Shown: positions 1-7,318 of the stretch, piece after piece | How the letters are laid out: each line of letters starts with the position of its first letter | Numbering within the stretch: position 1 is the stretch's first letter | Origin: Chloroflexota bacterium | GTDB taxonomy: Bacteria > Chloroflexota > Dehalococcoidia > Tepidiformales > Tepidiformaceae | NCBI GenBank assembly: GCA_026702615.1 | Contig: JAPPBY010000031.1 | Span: forward strand, 1-64,000 | Length of the DNA: 64,000 nucleotides | Reading direction: 5' to 3' | Position numbers and translations under genes: made by a program | The notes under the pieces: generated by a model | The model's input: the letters and a program-made list of their open reading frames with translations, nothing else | Told to the model about the DNA's origin: nothing | Database searches by the model: none

Positions 1-688
1 GCTTCATCGCTGCCAGCTCCGCCTCCCCGATCAGGTGGCGCGTCTCCGGGTTGAGCGGCGTGTGTACGGACACGTAGTCCGAGCGCCCCAGCAGATCGTG
101 CAGCGATTCGACGCGCTCCACACCCTGGGCGCGGAACACGCCCTCGCCCAGGTACGGGTCGTACGCGATCACGTTCAGCCCGAACGCCTTCGCCCGCGGC
201 ACCACCGCCCGCGCGATGTTCCCCAGCGCGACCAGCCCCAGCGTCTCGCCGCCGATCGGCCCCATTGGCCCAAGCGGACCCGGTCGCCAGCTCCCGTCAC
301 GCACCGCCCGGTCGAGCATGGACAGCTTCTTCGCGCAGGCTAGCAACAGCAGCATCGTCTGGTTCGCGACCTCCGGCTGGCAGAAGTCCGGGAAGTGCGC
401 GACCACGATCCCGTGGTCCGTCGCCGCCGGGATGTCGAGCGTGTCCAGCCCCACCCCGTAGCGGATGATGAGCTTGCAGTTCGGCATCGACTCCACCACC
501 CGCCTCGTGATCTGCGCCGACGACACGAGAATCGCCTCCGCATCCTTCACGTTCGCGATCAGCTCGTCCTCGCTCGACGAGTTTGTCGCGACGAACCTCC
601 CCCCTCCCCCTTCGATGATGCTCTGCTCGATCTCGAACGAGATGTTTGGGCGCTTGTCGACATGGACAACCAGGTACGGTTCAGACAT
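1..688 (-). CDS. D-2-hydroxyacid dehydrogenase, NAD-binding (C-terminus outside window)
   Basis: Minus-strand frame open from ATG at 688 to the window edge, about 229 residues visible. It reads as the phosphoglycerate/glycerate dehydrogenase family, which oxidises or reduces D-2-hydroxy acids with NAD(P). Visible are the N-terminal substrate domain, the RYGVGLDTLDI block and the start of the Rossmann domain. The dinucleotide loop reads GLVALGNIAR, with Ala at two positions where the family usually has Gly. It ends in the VHTPLNPETRHLI block, so the catalytic Glu/His half lies outside. The start is supported by a TACGCT hexamer 7 nt upstream and no SD (leaderless pattern). Exact substrate unknown. 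Confidence 0.85.
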   Translation of the reverse strand, partial: MSEPYLVVHVDKRPNISFEIEQSIIEGGGGRFVATNSSSEDELIANVKDAEAILVSSAQITRRVVESMPNCKLIIRYGVGLDTLDIPAATDHGIVVAHFPDFCQPEVANQTMLLLLACAKKLSMLDRAVRDGSWRPGPLGPMGPIGGETLGLVALGNIARAVVPRAKAFGLNVIAYDPYLGEGVFRAQGVERVESLHDLLGRSDYVSVHTPLNPETRHLIGEAELAAMK

Positions 689-695
689 GCGCGAG

Positions 696-701
696 AGCGT
701 A
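696..701 (-). promoter_or_regulatory. -10-like hexamer TACGCT of a leaderless gene
   Basis: TACGCT on the minus strand lies 7 nt upstream of the ATG at 688. It fits TANNNT, and the expected transcription start falls on or next to the start codon. No clear -35 is seen. Confidence 0.4.
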
Positions 702-797
702 CAGATGCGGCCCCGACCGGGCCAGCGGCGGCCCCAACCAGCAATAGTGCGCTCGCGTATCATGCGGCGCTACGCATCACGCACCCGAGGAGCCACC

Positions 798-1586
798 ATG
801 ACGACAGCCGAGCAGACGTGGACCGAATCCACCACTGAGGTCGCGGGCCTCAGCATTCGCTACCTGCAGGGAGGGAGCGGTCCGGCTGCGGTCGTCCTCC
901 ACCACTCCACCGGGAACCTCGGCTGGATCCCCTTTTACGAAGCGCTCGCCCAGAACTTCACCGTCACCGTCCCCGACCTCCCCGGCTACGGTCAGTCCGA
1001 ACGCCCCGTCTGGGCCCGCGACGCGCGCGACATCGCCATCCTCATGAGTCGCTTCCTTGCGCAGGTCGCGCCCGACAGCCCCACCCTCATCGGTCTCGGC
1101 TTCGGTGGCTTCATTGCCGCCGAGCTCGCGGCCATCAATCAGGAGCGCATCGGCTCGCTCGTCCTCGTGGGCGCCGCCGGCCTCCAGCCCGAAGAGGGCG
1201 AGATCCTCGACCAGATGCTCGTCAGCTATGGCGAGTACGTGACCGCCGGGTTCCGAGACGAAGCCCACTTCCAGGAGATCTTCGGCGAAGAAGTCGCCCC
1301 GGAGGTCCGCGAGCTCTGGGACTTCAGCCGCGAGATGACCGCCCGCCTCAGCTGGAAGCCGTACATGTTCAACCGCCGCCTTGGCCCCGTGCTCGGCGAG
1401 GTACAGACGCCGGCGCTCGTGGTCGCGGGCAGCGAGGAGCAGGTCATCCCGCTCACGTGCGCTCGTCAGTACGCCGACGGCCTCGCCAACGCCACCCTCG
1501 AGATCGTCGAGGGCGCCGGCCACTACGTCGATTACGAGGAGCCCGAGGCGCTCGCCGCCCTGGTCGCCTCGCACGCGGGCGCCTAG
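798..1586 (+). CDS. alpha/beta-hydrolase fold protein lacking the nucleophile serine
   Basis: 262 residues, ATG at 798 chosen because of the SD-like GAGGAG just upstream; the open frame before it has no homologous character. The fold is clear: oxyanion-strand HHSTGN near 35-40, DLPGYGQSERP at 60-70, cap region, and the histidine loop GAGH with His242. The nucleophile elbow reads GLGFGG at 99-104, so the serine of G-x-S-x-G is Gly101, and the acid position reads GSEEQ rather than G-x-x-D. Normal Ser hydrolase chemistry is therefore unlikely; a cofactor-free lyase or isomerase role or a binding protein is possible. Stands alone between divergent and co-directional genes. Confidence 0.85.
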   Translation: MTTAEQTWTESTTEVAGLSIRYLQGGSGPAAVVLHHSTGNLGWIPFYEALAQNFTVTVPDLPGYGQSERPVWARDARDIAILMSRFLAQVAPDSPTLIGLGFGGFIAAELAAINQERIGSLVLVGAAGLQPEEGEILDQMLVSYGEYVTAGFRDEAHFQEIFGEEVAPEVRELWDFSREMTARLSWKPYMFNRRLGPVLGEVQTPALVVAGSEEQVIPLTCARQYADGLANATLEIVEGAGHYVDYEEPEALAALVASHAGA

Positions 1587-1701
1587 GGCGCGAAACGCCC
1601 CGGAGTCTCCCGCAGACTGCCTCGCCTCCGGTACAAAGGCGGTATGATGCCGCCAATTAGGTGCCGTCGCGCCCTGGAGCGCGTCGTCCCGGAGGCAACG
1701 C

Positions 1702-3009
1702 ATGTTCATCGGCTACTTCACCGAGAGGCCCTACCAGGATCAGGAGTCCGGCTACTTCGGCTCCACCGGCCGCGATATCGCCGACCTCGGGATCAGCAAC
1801 AGCGAGTACAACCCGAAGCTTGGCTCGGAGCTCTACAACCGCTACCTCGACGAGAAGGTCTACGCCGAGGAGATGGGTTTCGACGGCGTCATGCTCAACG
1901 AGCACCACAGCACGCCCTTCTGCATGGGCGGCGTGGTCAATGTCGAGGCCGCCATCCTCTCGCGCATCACCCAGCGCGTGAAGATCGTCATCCTCGGCAA
2001 CGTCCTCCCCATCTGGGACGACCCCCTCTGGCTCGCCGAGGAGCTGGCCGAGATTGACATGATCTCCCGTGGCCGCCTCGTTACCGGCTGGGTGCGTGGC
2101 ACCGGCCGCGAGAGCGTCGCCCACAACGCCCAGGCGCCCTTCAACTGGGAGCGCTTCCAGGAAGCGCACGACCTCGTCCTGGCCGCCTGGACCCGCCCGG
2201 GTCCCTTCCGCTGGGAAGGCGAGCACTACAACTACCGCTACGTGAATCCCTGGGCGAAGACCTACCAGCAGCCCCATCCCCAGATCTGGATTCCCGGCGT
2301 CATGAGCCGTAACACCGTCAAGTGGGCCGCCGAGCACCGCTACCCGTACGTCATGCTTGCCACCGAGCTGGAGCCCACCAAGAACTCCTACGACTACTAC
2401 GACCAGGTCGCCGAAGAGAACGGCTACGAAGCGCAGACCCAGCACCGCAGCTACCTCTTCAAGGTCCACGTCGATGAGACCGAAGAGCTCGCCGACCAGG
2501 CCGCCCGCAAGTATGTCGAAGGGCCCAGCAACCCCTTCCTCGAGGGCAACCAGGGAATCGTTCGCCCCTACCTCCAGAACCTCCCCGGCATGACCTCCCG
2601 CACGAACCTGCTGCCCACGGTGACGAGCTTCACGCAGTCCACCGCCCGCGGCCGCCAGGTTGCGCACGAGCAGGCCACCAAGGATGGCGATCAGGCTCCC
2701 GAGGACTACTCGAGCTACGAGTCGCAGAAGGAGCGCATGTCCATCATCACGGGCACGCCCAAGACCGTCATCCCGAAGATCCGCCACGTGCTCGAGTACC
2801 TGCGCCCCGGCAGCATCTTCTTCTGGGACGGCGACGGCGCGATGGACCACGACGACGCCATGCGCAGCCTCCGCCTCATGGGCGAGGAGATCATTCCCGC
2901 CACCCGCGAGATGGCCAAGGAGTTCGACCTCAAGGGTCCCTTCGAGGTCGATACCAAGACCAACGAGCCCATCGAGCAGGAAGAGGTCGTCGCCGCCGGC
3001 GGCTCCTGA
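1702..3009 (+). CDS. LLM-class flavin-dependent oxidoreductase (luciferase-like monooxygenase)
   Basis: 435 residues, SD GGAGG about 8 nt before ATG. A TIM-barrel bacterial-luciferase family protein using FMNH2 or F420H2. Typical are the N-terminal barrel strand MFIGYFTERP, the GFDGVMLNEHH block near 60, ILGNVLPIWDDP and the DMISRGRLVTGWVRGTGRES segment around 125-145. Long for the class (usually 300-380), similar to the longer alkanal monooxygenase-like members. Single-gene unit closed by a strong intrinsic terminator at 3033-3063. Substrate not predictable; members of this group attack recalcitrant organics. Confidence 0.9.
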   Translation: MFIGYFTERPYQDQESGYFGSTGRDIADLGISNSEYNPKLGSELYNRYLDEKVYAEEMGFDGVMLNEHHSTPFCMGGVVNVEAAILSRITQRVKIVILGNVLPIWDDPLWLAEELAEIDMISRGRLVTGWVRGTGRESVAHNAQAPFNWERFQEAHDLVLAAWTRPGPFRWEGEHYNYRYVNPWAKTYQQPHPQIWIPGVMSRNTVKWAAEHRYPYVMLATELEPTKNSYDYYDQVAEENGYEAQTQHRSYLFKVHVDETEELADQAARKYVEGPSNPFLEGNQGIVRPYLQNLPGMTSRTNLLPTVTSFTQSTARGRQVAHEQATKDGDQAPEDYSSYESQKERMSIITGTPKTVIPKIRHVLEYLRPGSIFFWDGDGAMDHDDAMRSLRLMGEEIIPATREMAKEFDLKGPFEVDTKTNEPIEQEEVVAAGGS

Positions 3010-3032
3010 CGCTCACCAGCCCGCACCGCCCG

Positions 3033-3063
3033 AAGGCGCCGCAGTCTCTGCGGCGCCTTTCTT
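3033..3063 (+). terminator. intrinsic terminator
   Basis: Perfect 12-bp stem (AAGGCGCCGCAG with its complement, 3033-3044 and 3048-3059), 3-nt loop TCT, then TCTT. It closes the monooxygenase unit and isolates the next promoter. Confidence 0.8.
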
Positions 3064-3072
3064 GTCCGCGTG

Positions 3073-3101
3073 TTGCCAAGAATGTAGCCTCGGTTTATAT
3101 T
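3073..3101 (+). promoter_or_regulatory. sigma70-type promoter of the SRPBCC-arsR operon
   Basis: TTGCCA at 3073-3078, 17-bp spacer, TATATT at 3096-3101. Predicted start near 3107-3109, giving a 22-24-nt leader with SD GGGAGGA. The stretch is strikingly AT-rich for this genome. Confidence 0.7.
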
Positions 3102-3116
3102 AGTGAATACTTAAAT
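3097..3116. promoter_or_regulatory. candidate ArsR operator
   Basis: Imperfect inverted repeat ATATTAGT-GAAT-ACTTAAAT (6 of 8 positions symmetric) overlapping the -10 box and start site of the SRPBCC-arsR promoter. ArsR-family repressors commonly bind such AT-rich dyads at their own promoters, so autoregulation is inferred. Confidence 0.5.
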
Positions 3117-3130
3117 CAGGGAGGAAGCAA

Positions 3131-3772
3131 ATGGAACTCGATGTCGCAGGCTATCTCGGCGCTGTCGATCGCTCCGTGTCGGAGGTGGAGGTCGAGGGGC
3201 AACCCGCCCGCGCAATCACCCTCGTCCGGAGCTTCGCCACGACCGTCGACGACCTGTGGGACGCCCTGACGAACGGCGAGCGCATCCCGCGCTGGTTCCT
3301 ACCGATCAGCGGCGAGCTCGCGCTCGGGGGGCGCTACCAATTCGAGGGGAACGCCGGCGGGGTGATCACGGAGTGTGACCGACCATCGCTCCTCGCCGCC
3401 ACATGGGAGTTCGGCGGCGACGTGAGCTGGGTCGAGGTGCGCCTCTCGGACGACGGGTCCGGTAGCGCGCGCCTCACGCTGACGCACACGATGCGCCTGT
3501 CCGACCAGTGGGAGACCTTCGGCCCGGGCGCCACCGGCGTCGGCTGGGAGGGAGGCCTTGTGGGACTCGCGCTCCATTTCGAGACGCCGGACGAGGTCAT
3601 CTCGGACGAAGCCGCCTTCACCGCCTCGGAAGAGGGCAAGGCGTTCTATGCAGGCAGCAGCGAGGCCTGGGGCGAGGCCGCCGTCGCATTTGGCGACGAC
3701 CCCGCCGCCGCCCGTGCCGCGGCCCAGCATACGAGCGCCTTCTACACGGGTGAGCCGGAAACGCCCGCCTGA
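3131..3772 (+). CDS. SRPBCC (AHSA1-like) domain protein
   Basis: 213 residues, SD GGGAGGA before ATG. START-like/AHSA1 fold: RSFATTVDDLWDALTNGERIPRW is split here as the typical N-terminal strand and helix with the PRWF block (residues 33-56), followed by LGGRYQFEGNAGG and a C-terminal amphipathic helix. AHSA1-type proteins bind hydrophobic ligands in a cavity. The stop overlaps the start of the ArsR gene by one base (TGATG), a common pairing in which the ArsR protein represses the pair. Ligand unknown. Confidence 0.85.
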   Translation: MELDVAGYLGAVDRSVSEVEVEGQPARAITLVRSFATTVDDLWDALTNGERIPRWFLPISGELALGGRYQFEGNAGGVITECDRPSLLAATWEFGGDVSWVEVRLSDDGSGSARLTLTHTMRLSDQWETFGPGATGVGWEGGLVGLALHFETPDEVISDEAAFTASEEGKAFYAGSSEAWGEAAVAFGDDPAAARAAAQHTSAFYTGEPETPA

Positions 3773-4098
3773 TGCACGCCTTCGACGTGCTCCGCGACCC
3801 CGTGCGGCGGCGCATCCTCGAGCTGCTCGCGGACGGGGAGCACGCCTCCGGGGAAGTCGCCGCAGTCATCGAGCGCGAGTTCGCCATCACCCAGGCGGCC
3901 GTGTCCCAGCACCTCAAGGTCCTGCGCGACAGCGGTTTCGCGACGGTGCGCCCCGACGGCGCCCGGCGCATCTACGCCGTCGATGCGGACCCGCTGCAGG
4001 ATGTCGATGCCTGGCTCGATCGCTTCCGGCGCTTCTGGGAGCCGAAGCTCGACGCACTTGAGACGGAGATCGCGAGGGGCCGGCGGAAGCGGACGTAG
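3772..4098 (+). CDS. ArsR/SmtB-family transcriptional regulator
   Basis: 108 residues, winged helix-turn-helix. N-terminal DVLRDPVRRRILELLADGE and the recognition segment ITQAAVSQHLKVLRDSGF (about 39-56) are canonical. There is no CxCxxC-type metal site, so it belongs to the non-metal group usually found with AHSA1/SRPBCC genes. Translation is coupled to the upstream gene by a TGATG overlap. It probably represses the promoter at 3073-3101 through the dyad at 3097-3116. Confidence 0.9.
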   Translation: MHAFDVLRDPVRRRILELLADGEHASGEVAAVIEREFAITQAAVSQHLKVLRDSGFATVRPDGARRIYAVDADPLQDVDAWLDRFRRFWEPKLDALETEIARGRRKRT

Positions 4099-4146
4099 CC
4101 TGCCCGCGACGCGCCCCTGCCTCGCTCCTGTGCGACCATTCCCCGC

Positions 4147-5793
4147 ATGACCGCTGAGGGCAGCTTCGATGCCGATGTTCTGGTCGTGGGCGGCGGACCC
4201 GCTGGCTCCGCCGCCGCCACCATGCTCGCCCGCAAGGGCTGGCGCGTTCGCCTGTATGAGCGCGACCGCTTCCCCCGCGAGCACGTCGGCGAGTCGCTCC
4301 TCCCTGCCTCCATGCCCGTCCTCGCCGAGCTCGGCGTCCTCCCTGCGATCGAGGCCGCCGGCTTCCTCCCCAAGTACGGCGCCACCATGGTCTGGGGCCG
4401 CGATCCCGACCCCTGGAGCTGGTCCTTCCGCGAATCGAACCCCCGCTACCCCCACGCCTTCCAGGTCGTCCGCTCGCAGTTCGACGAGATCCTTCTCCGC
4501 AACGCCGCTGCCTGCGGCGCCGACGTGCGCGAGGGATGGCGTGTCCTCGAAGCCGATGCCGGCCCCTCCGGCGCCACCCTGCGGGTGGAGGACGCCGAGG
4601 GTCGCCCGCAGACTGCCCGCGCCCGCTTCGTCGTCGATGCCAGCGGGCAGGCGGGGCTCATCGGCCGCACCCGCGGCCTGCGCGAGCCCGACCCCTTCTT
4701 CCGCAACCTGGCCGTCTACGGCTACTACTCGGGCGGTTCGCGCCTCCCCGAGCCCGATGCCAACAACATCCTCATCGAGTCCATCGAGGACGGGTGGCTC
4801 TGGGCCATCCCCCTCCACACCGGTCTCGTCAGCACGGGCGTCGTCGTCGACAGCACCGCCGGCCGCGAGCGCATCAGCGAGCTTGGCCCCGAGGCCTTCT
4901 TCCGTGAGCGCGTCGCCACCGGCCCCCACACCTCCGCCCTCCTCGCCGGCGCTACCCTGACGGGCTCCCCCAGTGTCGTGCGCGACTGGTCCTATTCCTC
5001 CAGCGAACTCGCTGGAGAGGGCTTCGTGCTCGCCGGCGACGCCGCCTGCTTCGTCGACCCGCTCTTCTCCTCGGGCGTGCACCTCGCCCTCTCCTCGGGT
5101 GTGCTCGCCGCCGCCTACGTCACCTCCGCGCTGAAGGACCCCGAACTGGGCAAGGCCGCCGCCGCTGTGTACGCCCAGCAGTACCGCCAGCAGTACGAGC
5201 ACTTCCGCGAGATGGCCCGCCTGTTCTATGGCAGTAACCGAACCGTCGACTCCTACTTCTGGGAGACCCGCCGCATCACGGGCGCCGACGACTCGACGCC
5301 CGCCCGCCTGGCCTTCGTCCGCGCCGTCGCCGGACAGCCCCCGGTCGGCTACGAACGTGCCGTCCTCGCCCACGGCGAAGCGCCCCGCAGCTTCACCGAG
5401 GCCGTGAGCGCCGTCGAACGCGGCCGCGAGGAGCGCGCCGCCGCTTTCGACGAGCGCTTCGGCGACGGCCTTCCCCGCCTCCTCTCCGCTATCCCCGCGC
5501 TTGTGCCGCAGGCTCGCCTCGAACGCAAGCCGGTTGTCGGTGAGGGCGAGTTCGCGTGGGGACAGGTCATCGTCACGCCCGAGCGCACGGAAGGCGCTCC
5601 CGTCAGCGACCTCGTCGCCCTTGTCCTTGCCCAGATCGACGGCCAGCGGACCATCGCCGACCTCTTCGACCGCCTCGGCGCCCACCTCCCCTCAGAGACG
5701 CTCGACCAGCTTCGGCCCGGCATCGTGCAGGCTCTCCGGCTGCTGTACGTCGAGGGTGTCATCGAGCGCTTCGAGGAAGGCGCCGGTTCATGA
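4147..5793 (+). CDS. flavin-dependent halogenase-like FAD protein with extra C-terminal domain
   Basis: 548 residues. Starts with the FAD-binding GGGPAGSAAA (15-24), then GESLLP (49-54) and AGDAACFVDP (about 296-305) as in the tryptophan halogenase/geranylgeranyl reductase superfamily. Two halogenase hallmarks are present: a Lys in PKYGA (Lys76), where halogenases have the lysine handling HOCl, and WLWAIP at 217-222, matching the W-x-W-x-I-P fingerprint that blocks monooxygenation. The last ~100 residues (IDGQRTIADLFDRLG and on) resemble a PqqD-like or winged-helix module, which is unusual for stand-alone halogenases. Overlaps the MOSC gene by ATGA. It could alternatively be a reductase; the fingerprint favours halogenation. 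Confidence 0.75.
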   Translation: MTAEGSFDADVLVVGGGPAGSAAATMLARKGWRVRLYERDRFPREHVGESLLPASMPVLAELGVLPAIEAAGFLPKYGATMVWGRDPDPWSWSFRESNPRYPHAFQVVRSQFDEILLRNAAACGADVREGWRVLEADAGPSGATLRVEDAEGRPQTARARFVVDASGQAGLIGRTRGLREPDPFFRNLAVYGYYSGGSRLPEPDANNILIESIEDGWLWAIPLHTGLVSTGVVVDSTAGRERISELGPEAFFRERVATGPHTSALLAGATLTGSPSVVRDWSYSSSELAGEGFVLAGDAACFVDPLFSSGVHLALSSGVLAAAYVTSALKDPELGKAAAAVYAQQYRQQYEHFREMARLFYGSNRTVDSYFWETRRITGADDSTPARLAFVRAVAGQPPVGYERAVLAHGEAPRSFTEAVSAVERGREERAAAFDERFGDGLPRLLSAIPALVPQARLERKPVVGEGEFAWGQVIVTPERTEGAPVSDLVALVLAQIDGQRTIADLFDRLGAHLPSETLDQLRPGIVQALRLLYVEGVIERFEEGAGS

Positions 5794-6335
5794 GTGAGCC
5801 CACGCACGGCCGCATCGTCCAGCTCAGCGCCTCCAACGGCGGTGTGCCCAAGCGCCCGCTCTCCGAGGCCACCGTCGATGCCAACGGCCTCACCGTCGAC
5901 CGCCAGGCCGACCGTCGCGCCCACGGCGGCCCCCGTCGCGCCCTCTGTCTCTTCGCCCTCGAGCGAATCGAAGCGCTTGCCGCCGAGGGCCACACTATCG
6001 CTCCCGGCGCCACGGGCGAAAACGTCACCACCGCCGGTATTGACTGGGATCGGGTCATCCCCGGCGCCCGCCTCCGCCTGGGCGAGGCCGTCCTCATCGA
6101 GGTCACCGGCTACACCGAACCCTGCTGGAAGAACGCCCAGTGGTTCCTCGACGGCGACTACTCGTGCATGGACCAGGAAGTGCGCCCCGGCTTCAGCCGC
6201 GTCTACGCCCGCGTCATCGAAGGCGGCGACCTCCGTCCGGGCGACATGGTCGAGCTTCTGGCCGGAACCGCCGCCGAACGCCTCGAGCGGACGCAGCCCA
6301 CCACCATCCGCTGGCGCCCGCCCTCCGGCGACTGA
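5790..6335 (+). CDS. MOSC domain protein
   Basis: 181 residues, ATG overlapping the halogenase stop (ATGA). MOSC domains (YiiM and molybdenum-cofactor sulfurase C-terminal type) carry a conserved Cys used in sulfur transfer or molybdenum binding; here it is Cys112 in TEPCWKN. Also visible are SNGGVPK near 15-21, the DRQ.D/HGG block and GATGENVT (73-80). It is a paralogue of the protein at 29781-30257, with about 25 extra C-terminal residues. The coupled position suggests co-expression with the halogenase-like gene; the functional link is unknown. Confidence 0.88.
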   Translation: MSEPTHGRIVQLSASNGGVPKRPLSEATVDANGLTVDRQADRRAHGGPRRALCLFALERIEALAAEGHTIAPGATGENVTTAGIDWDRVIPGARLRLGEAVLIEVTGYTEPCWKNAQWFLDGDYSCMDQEVRPGFSRVYARVIEGGDLRPGDMVELLAGTAAERLERTQPTTIRWRPPSGD

Positions 6336-6340
6336 AGAAG

Positions 6341-7213
6341 GTGCAGTCCCTCGCCGAGCGCATTGCCCGTGCGTTCCCCTTGATTGGGCGGGTCGAGCCG
6401 CTCCGCGAGCTCGGCTCCGGCGCCAGCGGCGACGTGGTCGAAACTGCGGAGGGCATTGTCGTCAAGGTCGCGCGTATCGCGGGCCCAACCGTTGCCTACG
6501 AGCCCGAGTGGCGAGCCCTTCCCGTCCTCGCCCCCCATCTCTCGGTCCCTGTCCCGCATCCTCGCTGGCGCTCCCTCGCGGGCGAGGTGTTCCCGCACGG
6601 AGCCCCCGCCTACGCCACGCTGCCCGGCCACCCACCCCGGGAGCAGGGCTCGGAGGGACTTGCCCGTGACCTCGGGAGCCTGCTCGCCGAGCTCCACGTG
6701 CTCCCCCGGTCTGTCGCTGCCGAGGCTGGCCTCCCCGAGTGGGAGCCCCGTGCCCGGTACCTCGAATTGCGTTTCGCGGTCATGCAGGACCTTGCCCACC
6801 GCCTCACCCCTGTGCAGCACCGCCGCATCGACACCTGGTGGGACGCCTTCGCCGGCGATCCCGCGTTCCCCGCGACCGACCGCACCATCTGCCACCACGA
6901 CGTCTGGCAGGACAACATCCTGGTGGACGAGCAAGGGCGCCTCGCTGCCGTCCTGGACTGGGAGCACGTCGATTGGAGCGACCCCGCCCACGACCTCGCC
7001 CCCCTGCTCCACTTCGGCGAGGTCTTCTTCGATACGGCTGTCTCGGCCTATCGGGAGGCTGGCGGTCGCTACGACGAGGACACCGCCTACCGCGTCGAAC
7101 GCTACTGGCCGGCCCGTGCCCTGGGAGGCCTCTCCTTCAGCCTCAGGCACGAGACCGAGGCCGAGGTGCTGGACCAGGTCCGAAAGGTGCGTGAGATTTT
7201 CTTCGGCCCCTGA
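6341..7213 (+). CDS. aminoglycoside phosphotransferase (APH)-family kinase
   Basis: 290 residues from GTG at 6341, five bases after the MOSC stop; no better start in frame. Kinase-like fold with the nucleotide-loop LGSGASGDVV, catalytic HHDVWQDN (H-D-x-x-x-x-N) around residue 186 and the DWEHVDWSDP metal-binding loop. Such enzymes phosphorylate hydroxyls of small molecules (aminoglycosides, choline, homoserine, sugars). No sign that this one gives antibiotic resistance. Last gene of the halogenase-MOSC-APH run. Confidence 0.88.
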   Translation: MQSLAERIARAFPLIGRVEPLRELGSGASGDVVETAEGIVVKVARIAGPTVAYEPEWRALPVLAPHLSVPVPHPRWRSLAGEVFPHGAPAYATLPGHPPREQGSEGLARDLGSLLAELHVLPRSVAAEAGLPEWEPRARYLELRFAVMQDLAHRLTPVQHRRIDTWWDAFAGDPAFPATDRTICHHDVWQDNILVDEQGRLAAVLDWEHVDWSDPAHDLAPLLHFGEVFFDTAVSAYREAGGRYDEDTAYRVERYWPARALGGLSFSLRHETEAEVLDQVRKVREIFFGP

Positions 7214-7266
7214 CCCTCTCCCCGCCGTTGACGATCTGGCCCTTGTGTGGCACAGTTACCCCTCGT

Positions 7267-7291
7267 ACTTAGTGTACTTCCGACACTAAGT
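7267..7291. promoter_or_regulatory. perfect palindrome before nadA, probable operator
   Basis: ACTTAGTGT (7267-7275), 7-nt spacer, ACACTAAGT (7283-7291): a perfect 9-7-9 dyad, 27 nt before the nadA ATG. Its AT-rich arms stand out. NAD-synthesis operons are often controlled by NAD- or nicotinate-sensing repressors, so a dedicated repressor site is inferred. No regulator gene lies nearby. Confidence 0.6.
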
Positions 7292-7318
7292 CCCGCCTCC
7301 CATCGAAGGGATCGTCCG

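Noticed and set aside
1641-1656. GGCGG-N7-CCGCC hairpin before the first monooxygenase as terminator
   Set aside because: Only 5 bp and no T-run; the TATGAT inside could equally be a -10, and neither can be supported.
3742-5685. 647-codon minus-strand open frame opposite the halogenase-like gene
   Set aside because: Low-complexity G/A/V/E-rich translation typical of antisense frames in GC-rich DNA; the plus strand carries a clear FAD enzyme. The same applies to other long antisense frames (for example 18943-20481, 20515-22149, 37575-39905, 39734-41854, 41924-43735).
7228-7275. TTGACG at 7228-7233 as -35 of nadA
   Set aside because: No acceptable -10 lies 16-18 nt downstream; the promoter position remains unclear.
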